Shown piece by piece: positions 13,206 through 16,970 of a DNA stretch of 16,970 bases (within the stretch, counting starts at the first letter, position 1; each line of letters begins with the position of its first letter). Location: the NCBI GenBank assembly GCA_964638245.1, contig CAZWZG010000058.1, positions 1-16,970 on the forward strand, written 5' to 3'. Both the position numbers and the translations under genes were made by a program. The DNA comes from CAZWZG01 sp964638245. GTDB lineage: Bacteria > Pseudomonadota > Alphaproteobacteria > Rhodobacterales > Rhodobacteraceae. The notes under the pieces are model-generated. The model had not been told where the DNA came from. It made no database searches and saw only the letters and a list, made by a program, of their open reading frames with translations.

Positions 13206-14945
13206 ATGGCAGAAATCACAACCGATGTGCTGATCATTGGCACGGGGCCTGCGGGGTCCTCCACGGCGGCGCTTTTGTCGAGCTATGGCATCGAGAACAT
13301 GGTGGTGAACCAGTACCGTTGGCTGGCCAATACGCCGCGCGCGCATATCACCAACCAGCGCACGATGGAGGTGCTGCGCGATCTGGGTCAGGACGTCGAG
13401 GCCGAGGCGTATATGCACGCCACCGAGCAGGACCTGATGGGCGAGAACGTCTTTTGTGAAAGCCTTGCGGGGGAAGAGATCGGGCGGATGCAAAGCTGGG
13501 GCAAGCATCCCAATTCGCGCGCCGAGCATCATCTCTCCTCGCCCACGTTCATGAATGACCTGCCGCAGACCTTCATGGAACCGCTGTTGTTCAAGACCGC
13601 GTGCAAGCGGGGCACGCAGGCGCGGATGTCCACGCAATATGTGAGCCATGTTCAGGACGCAGACGGGGTGACGACGACCTTACTGGATCGTCTTTCGGGC
13701 CGCGAGTTTCAGGTGCGCTCGAAATACCTGATCGGCGCGGATGGCGGCAATTCAATGGTTGCCGAACATATTGGCGCACCGATCGAAGGGCAGATGGGCG
13801 TTGCTGGCTCGATGAACATTCTGATCAAGGCGGATCTGACCAAATACGTCGCGCACAGGCCGTCCGTTCTCTATTGGGTGATGCAACCGGGGGCCGATGT
13901 CGGCGGGATCGGCATGGGCGTCGTCCGCATGATCCGACCCTGGAACGAATGGTTGCTGATCTGGGGCTATGATATCAACGAACCCGCGCCCGAGGTTGAC
14001 GAAGAGATGGCGACGAAGATCGCGCGGCAGCTGATCGGGGATCCGGAGCTGGATATTGAGTTGATGTCGGCCAATACATGGACGGTGAACGATGCCTATG
14101 CCACTGACATGCGCAAGGATCGTGTGTTTATCATGGGTGATGCTGCGCACCGGCACCCGCCCTCCAACGGGCTGGGTTCGAATACCTCGATACAGGACGG
14201 CTTCAATCTGGCGTGGAAGCTGGCAGCGGTTCTGAAGGGCGAGGCGGGCGAGGCGTTGCTTGAGACGTATAACGAAGAGCGCACGCCGGTGGCCAAGCAG
14301 ATCGTGACGCGCGCCAACCAGTCGATTGGCGAGTTCGGTCCGATTTTCGAGGCGTTGGGGATGACAGGCGGCTCGGACTACGAGGTGCAGCAGGCCAATA
14401 TGGACAAACGCTGTGATCCCGGCCCGGATGCCGAGGCGCAGCGAGAGGCGCTTCGTCAGGCGATCGCGTTCAAAAAGTACGAATTCGATGCCCATGGCGT
14501 CGAGATGAACCAGCGCTACAAATCGCAGGCGATCGTGACCGATGGACAGCCTGAACCAGCGTTCGAGAAGGATGTCGAGTTGCACTACCAGCCCACGACC
14601 TGGCCGGGCGCGCGCCTTCCCCATGCTTGGGTGTTTGAGCATGACACCGGGGCGAAGGCTTCGACGCTGGACCTCTGCGGTGGCGGCGCCTTTACGGTTT
14701 TGACCGGGATCGGGGGCGAAGCTTGGGCTGAGGCGGCCAAGGCGATGGGATTGAACGCCCATGTGATCGGACCGCGTCAGACGTATGTCGACCACACCGG
14801 CGACTGGGCGCGCGCGAGCGAGATTGAGGATACCGGGTGTCTTCTTGTGCGCCCCGATCACCACGTGGCGTGGCGCGCCTCGAAAATGATGGATGATCCG
14901 GCAGCCGAGCTTAAGCGGGTGATGGACGCCATCTTGGCGCGCTGA
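13206..14945 (+). CDS. FAD-dependent phenol hydroxylase-type monooxygenase (TfdB-like)
   Basis: Flavoprotein aromatic hydroxylase, group A, 579 residues, using NAD(P)H and O2 to add a hydroxyl ortho to a phenolic OH. The FAD motif is GTGPAG (12-17). PRAHITNQRTMEVLRDLG (44-61) matches the 2,4-dichlorophenol 6-monooxygenase (TfdB) group as I remember it. GADGGNS (177-183) is the DG motif, and GDAAHRHPPSNGLGSNTSIQD (311-331) is the second FAD/GD motif. Residues from about 400 form the C-terminal thioredoxin-like domain, ending in GCLLVRPDHHVAWRAS. TfdB resemblance runs along the whole length, so the substrate is probably a phenol or substituted phenol. The start is set by GGGAGGA (13191-13197), 24 bp after the sulfatase stop. 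No ring-cleavage dioxygenase follows; a hairpin ends the block. Confidence 0.93.
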   Translation: MAEITTDVLIIGTGPAGSSTAALLSSYGIENMVVNQYRWLANTPRAHITNQRTMEVLRDLGQDVEAEAYMHATEQDLMGENVFCESLAGEEIGRMQSWGKHPNSRAEHHLSSPTFMNDLPQTFMEPLLFKTACKRGTQARMSTQYVSHVQDADGVTTTLLDRLSGREFQVRSKYLIGADGGNSMVAEHIGAPIEGQMGVAGSMNILIKADLTKYVAHRPSVLYWVMQPGADVGGIGMGVVRMIRPWNEWLLIWGYDINEPAPEVDEEMATKIARQLIGDPELDIELMSANTWTVNDAYATDMRKDRVFIMGDAAHRHPPSNGLGSNTSIQDGFNLAWKLAAVLKGEAGEALLETYNEERTPVAKQIVTRANQSIGEFGPIFEALGMTGGSDYEVQQANMDKRCDPGPDAEAQREALRQAIAFKKYEFDAHGVEMNQRYKSQAIVTDGQPEPAFEKDVELHYQPTTWPGARLPHAWVFEHDTGAKASTLDLCGGGAFTVLTGIGGEAWAEAAKAMGLNAHVIGPRQTYVDHTGDWARASEIEDTGCLLVRPDHHVAWRASKMMDDPAAELKRVMDAILAR

Positions 14946-14958
14946 TCTGTCAAGCGGA

Positions 14959-14981
14959 GGAGCCCGGCACGACCGGGCTCC
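14959..14981. terminator. Bidirectional terminator hairpin between convergent genes
   Basis: GGAGCCCGG (14959-14967) pairs perfectly with CCGGGCTCC (14973-14981), a 9-bp stem with a 5-base loop, centred in the 43-bp gap between the hydroxylase and the beta-lactamase-fold gene. No T-run follows on either strand, but the stem is very stable and the convergent position fits a terminator for both genes. Confidence 0.7.
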
Positions 14982-14988
14982 ACACGAT

Positions 14989-15870
14989 TTACTTGTCCCA
15001 GTACTGCGAAGCGAGGCTGAGCAGGAAAGCACCGTCGTAGGACGGGTAAGCGGCCATCATCGCTGCCGTGACTTCGTCGGGCGTCGAGGCGGCATCCCAA
15101 GCAGCGTCCAGCGTCTTGAGATAGCCAATCGCAGTGTCGAGTTCGCCGCGCGTGGTCGGGACGCCGTGGCCGACCAGAAGCGTTTCGAATGCGTCGTCAT
15201 CGCGGAAGGACTCCAGCGTGGCGATCCAGTTTTTGCGGTTCACGCCTGGCGCGAAGTAAACGCCGTTGTAAACAAGGTCCTGCACCACGGCGACCTTCTG
15301 CTCGGGCAGAACGGCGACGATGGTTTTGGGGGCCTCGGCGTTGTCATAGGCGCGGAATTCGACGGGAACGCCGCCGATTTCGGTCATGCCAAGGGCAAGG
15401 TCCGAACTGTCGAGGACGGCACTTGGCGTTGGTCCATCGCCACCGGCGGATTCAGCGCGGATGGCCTCCCGGATTTCGGGCAGGGTCTTGAACTCAACAC
15501 CGTCGAATGCGCCAACGCCGGACCAGTGGTCGGGGTGTTCGTGGCTGACATAGGCTGTGTGCACGTTTTTGCCGGTGGCCGCGATAAGGGCTGCGACCTC
15601 GGCGGCCGTGGGGGGCAGGAACGTGGCGTCGACCAGAAGGATCTGATCGCCCATTTCGATGACGTGAGAGGTCACGTTCACGGCCTGCGCCGGAGAGACA
15701 TAGGTGTGGAAGGTCACGCCGCCTTTGGAAAAGCTGTGGACGGTGCCTTCGGGCAGGGCGCCTTGAGCGCGCGCGGGCTCTGGTGTGAAGCTGCCGCGAA
15801 TAAGGGCGGCGGCGCCTGCGGTCAGAACAGCGCCTTTCATCAGCGCGCGTCGATTCAGGGTGTTTGTCAT
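14989..15870 (-). CDS. Tat-exported metallo-beta-lactamase-fold hydrolase
   Basis: MBL-fold protein of 293 residues with an N-terminal twin-arginine signal: N-R7-R8-A-L-M-K-G, hydrophobic core, then PARAQ cleavage near residue 36. The metal motif is H110-E-H112-P-D114-H115, with Asp198 (VVQDLVYN) and His235 (GHG) also present. The third-motif histidine, usually in a GHTPGS-like turn between these, is missing; the region reads AYDNAEAPKT (174-183) and there is no His from 116 to 197. The metal site may be single or modified; related MBL proteins with this variant exist to my recollection. The start at 15870 has GAGGAC upstream and gives a clean Tat signal; an upstream extension to 16116 would run into the LysR gene. 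It is divergent from the LysR regulator. It could hydrolyse a lactone or ester in the periplasm; substrate unknown. Confidence 0.87.
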   Translation of the reverse strand: MTNTLNRRALMKGAVLTAGAAALIRGSFTPEPARAQGALPEGTVHSFSKGGVTFHTYVSPAQAVNVTSHVIEMGDQILLVDATFLPPTAAEVAALIAATGKNVHTAYVSHEHPDHWSGVGAFDGVEFKTLPEIREAIRAESAGGDGPTPSAVLDSSDLALGMTEIGGVPVEFRAYDNAEAPKTIVAVLPEQKVAVVQDLVYNGVYFAPGVNRKNWIATLESFRDDDAFETLLVGHGVPTTRGELDTAIGYLKTLDAAWDAASTPDEVTAAMMAAYPSYDGAFLLSLASQYWDK

Positions 15871-15923
15871 GTCGGTTGTCCTCGTTTGTCTGCGATCTGA
15901 AAGCAGACTATTGACGAGCGTTG

Positions 15924-15948
15924 TTCCGGATAAGTAATTCACTTCGGA
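15924..15948. promoter_or_regulatory. Nested dyad, candidate LysR operator
   Basis: In the 103-bp gap between the divergent MBL-fold and LysR genes, AAGT (15932-15935) and ACTT (15941-15944) form an inverted repeat with a 5-base spacer, nested in outer arms TCCG (15925-15928) and CGGA (15945-15948, offset by two bases). A possible -35 TTGACG for the LysR gene is at 15911-15916, with only a weak -10. LysR regulators usually bind such dyads in the gap to the gene they control. Position and symmetry are the only evidence. Confidence 0.4.
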
Positions 15949-15973
15949 CATCACTATTCGGCAGGGCGGAACA

Positions 15974-16873
15974 ATGATCGACAAACTGCGCAGTATCGCG
16001 ATCTTTTCCCGGGTGGTGGAGCAAGGCACATTCCGGGGCGCTGCGCTGTCCTTGGGGCTGGCGCCGTCCCGGGTGAGCGAGACGGTGTCGGAGTTGGAAA
16101 AGGATCTGGGTGTCACGCTCCTTTATCGTTCGACGCGCCAGTTGTCGCTGACCCATGAGGGCAGGGTGCTCCACGAAAAGGCGCAGGAGATGCTGGCAAC
16201 GGTCGAAAGTGGACTGGATGCGATCAACACGCGTTCGAGCGATCCCCAAGGCACGCTAAGGGTCACGGCACCGGCATTCGTTGCACAAACCGCGCTGGCG
16301 GATCGTTTTGCCGCGTTCGCCAAGACCTATCCAAAGGTGCGCTTGTCCTTTGATTTCTCGGACACGCCACGGGACCTAATTCGCGACGGATATGACATCG
16401 GGATCCGCGCGGGCTGGCTGGAGGATAGCGAGCTTATGAGCCGCAATATCGGGCATGTTGAGCGGATCCTTGTGGCCAGCGCCGAATACGTACAAGCGCG
16501 CGAGATGCCGGATCATCCGGATGGTCTGAAATCCTGGGACTGGGTCGGGTTTTCCGTTCGCACCGATCGAACCGAGATGATTTCGCCCAAGGGGGACGTA
16601 TTGTCGATTTCAACGGCATCGCGTTTCAACGTCAATTCTGCGGATGCGTTGTTTCACTTTGCCTTGCGCGGGCTTGGTGTGACCGGAATACCTGAAAACC
16701 TCGCTAGAAAGTCGATCGGGCATGGGGAACTGGTTCATGTCCTGCCCGATTGGCGTCTGAAGCCTTTGGGCATCCATTGCGTCTGGCCGGATCAGTCGCG
16801 CCGCGAAAGCCTGACGCTGTTGTTCGTGCGCTTTCTTGCCGAGAACGATGGAGGCGGGCCGATCCGTCTTTAG
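15974..16873 (+). CDS. LysR-family transcriptional regulator
   Basis: LysR-type regulator of 299 residues. The N-terminal winged HTH (1-60) has FSRVVEQGTFRGAALSLGLA, SRVSETVSELEKDLGVTLLYRSTRQLSLT, the standard pattern. The effector domain (about 90-290) resembles the CrgA/PP-type subgroup (SDTPRDLIRDGYDIGIRAGWL, RFNVNSADALFHFALRGLGV). The ATG at 15974 starts at the expected LysR position with a weak GGGCGGA site. It is divergent from the MBL-fold gene, the usual arrangement with a target gene. It may also act on other genes here, but the IclR protein is the better candidate for the main block. Confidence 0.93.
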   Translation: MIDKLRSIAIFSRVVEQGTFRGAALSLGLAPSRVSETVSELEKDLGVTLLYRSTRQLSLTHEGRVLHEKAQEMLATVESGLDAINTRSSDPQGTLRVTAPAFVAQTALADRFAAFAKTYPKVRLSFDFSDTPRDLIRDGYDIGIRAGWLEDSELMSRNIGHVERILVASAEYVQAREMPDHPDGLKSWDWVGFSVRTDRTEMISPKGDVLSISTASRFNVNSADALFHFALRGLGVTGIPENLARKSIGHGELVHVLPDWRLKPLGIHCVWPDQSRRESLTLLFVRFLAENDGGGPIRL

Positions 16874-16881
16874 GGATGGCA

Positions 16882-16900
16882 GGCCGACGCACGGTCAGCC
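16882..16900 (+). terminator. Possible terminator of the LysR gene
   Basis: GGCCGAC (16882-16888) and GTCAGCC (16894-16900) pair with one mismatch, with a 5-base loop, 9 bases after the stop, and a T-rich stretch (CTTGTTTTGTG) follows. The stem is short and imperfect. The rest of the window to 16970 shows no gene I can support. Confidence 0.35.
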
Positions 16901-16970
16901 CGCCCTTGTTTTGTGCGGTATGTCCGTCGTCAGGGTTTTTGGGACAGATGGCCGCGTGAACTAAGAGAGG

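Noticed and set aside
12591..13649. 352-codon open frame on the minus strand
   Set aside because: Antisense to the sulfatase and hydroxylase genes; composition of a shadow frame.
13752..15032. 426-codon open frame on the minus strand
   Set aside because: Antisense to the TfdB-like hydroxylase, crossing the terminator hairpin; no recognisable domains.
15871..16116. Upstream start for the MBL-fold protein
   Set aside because: It would run antisense into the LysR coding region and bury the Tat signal; ATG at 15870 has a ribosome binding site.

Overview
The window looks like a chromosomal stretch of a high-GC alphaproteobacterium, most likely a Rhodobacteraceae/Roseobacter-group member. This rests on gene content (TAXI-type TRAP receptor, Liv-type ABC operon, BKACE enzyme, TfdB-like hydroxylase), strong GGGAGGA ribosome binding sites, stop/start overlaps, and a GC-rich double-hairpin intergenic element ending in CCCGGGATATTT that I recall from that family. 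No rRNA, tRNA, insertion sequence, phage gene or CRISPR array was found.

Layout: (1) 1-1036, minus: most of a TAXI-family TRAP substrate receptor, cut by the window edge. (2) 1172-1849, plus: a beta-class-like glutathione S-transferase, divergent from (1) and convergent with (3). (3) 1864-2598, minus: an IclR-family regulator. (4) 2738-14945, plus: a long co-directional catabolic block. It holds a cyclase/kynurenine-formamidase-fold hydrolase, a cupin, an SDR oxidoreductase, a 3-hydroxyacyl-CoA-dehydrogenase-like protein, and a complete branched-chain-amino-acid-type ABC transporter (receptor, two ATPases, two permeases). It ends with a BKACE (beta-keto acid cleavage) enzyme, a sulfatase/phosphonate-monoester-hydrolase-like protein and a TfdB-like FAD phenol hydroxylase. 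(5) 14959-14981: a strong hairpin between convergent genes. (6) 14989-15870, minus: a Tat-exported metallo-beta-lactamase-fold protein, divergent from (7) 15974-16873, plus: a LysR-family regulator.

Working model (inference): the block is an uptake-and-degradation system for one organic, probably aromatic or cyclic, compound. The Liv-type transporter imports it, and the leaderless sulfatase/PMH-like enzyme would cleave an ester or conjugate in the cytoplasm. The TfdB-like enzyme would hydroxylate a phenolic ring, the cyclase-family hydrolase would open a ring or amide, and SDR and HAD would do the oxidations. BKACE would then condense a beta-keto acid with acetyl-CoA, giving acetoacetate and an acyl-CoA. 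The IclR protein, facing repeats at 2678-2716, is the natural controller. No ring-cleavage dioxygenase or acyl-CoA ligase is visible, so the pathway is incomplete here or unusual, and the substrate cannot be named from sequence alone. Odd points include a cupin without metal ligands, a beta-lactamase-fold protein lacking a conserved histidine, a BKACE with an altered substrate-pocket residue, an 11-bp triple repeat before the cupin gene, and a possible 62-codon ORF that exactly bridges two genes.
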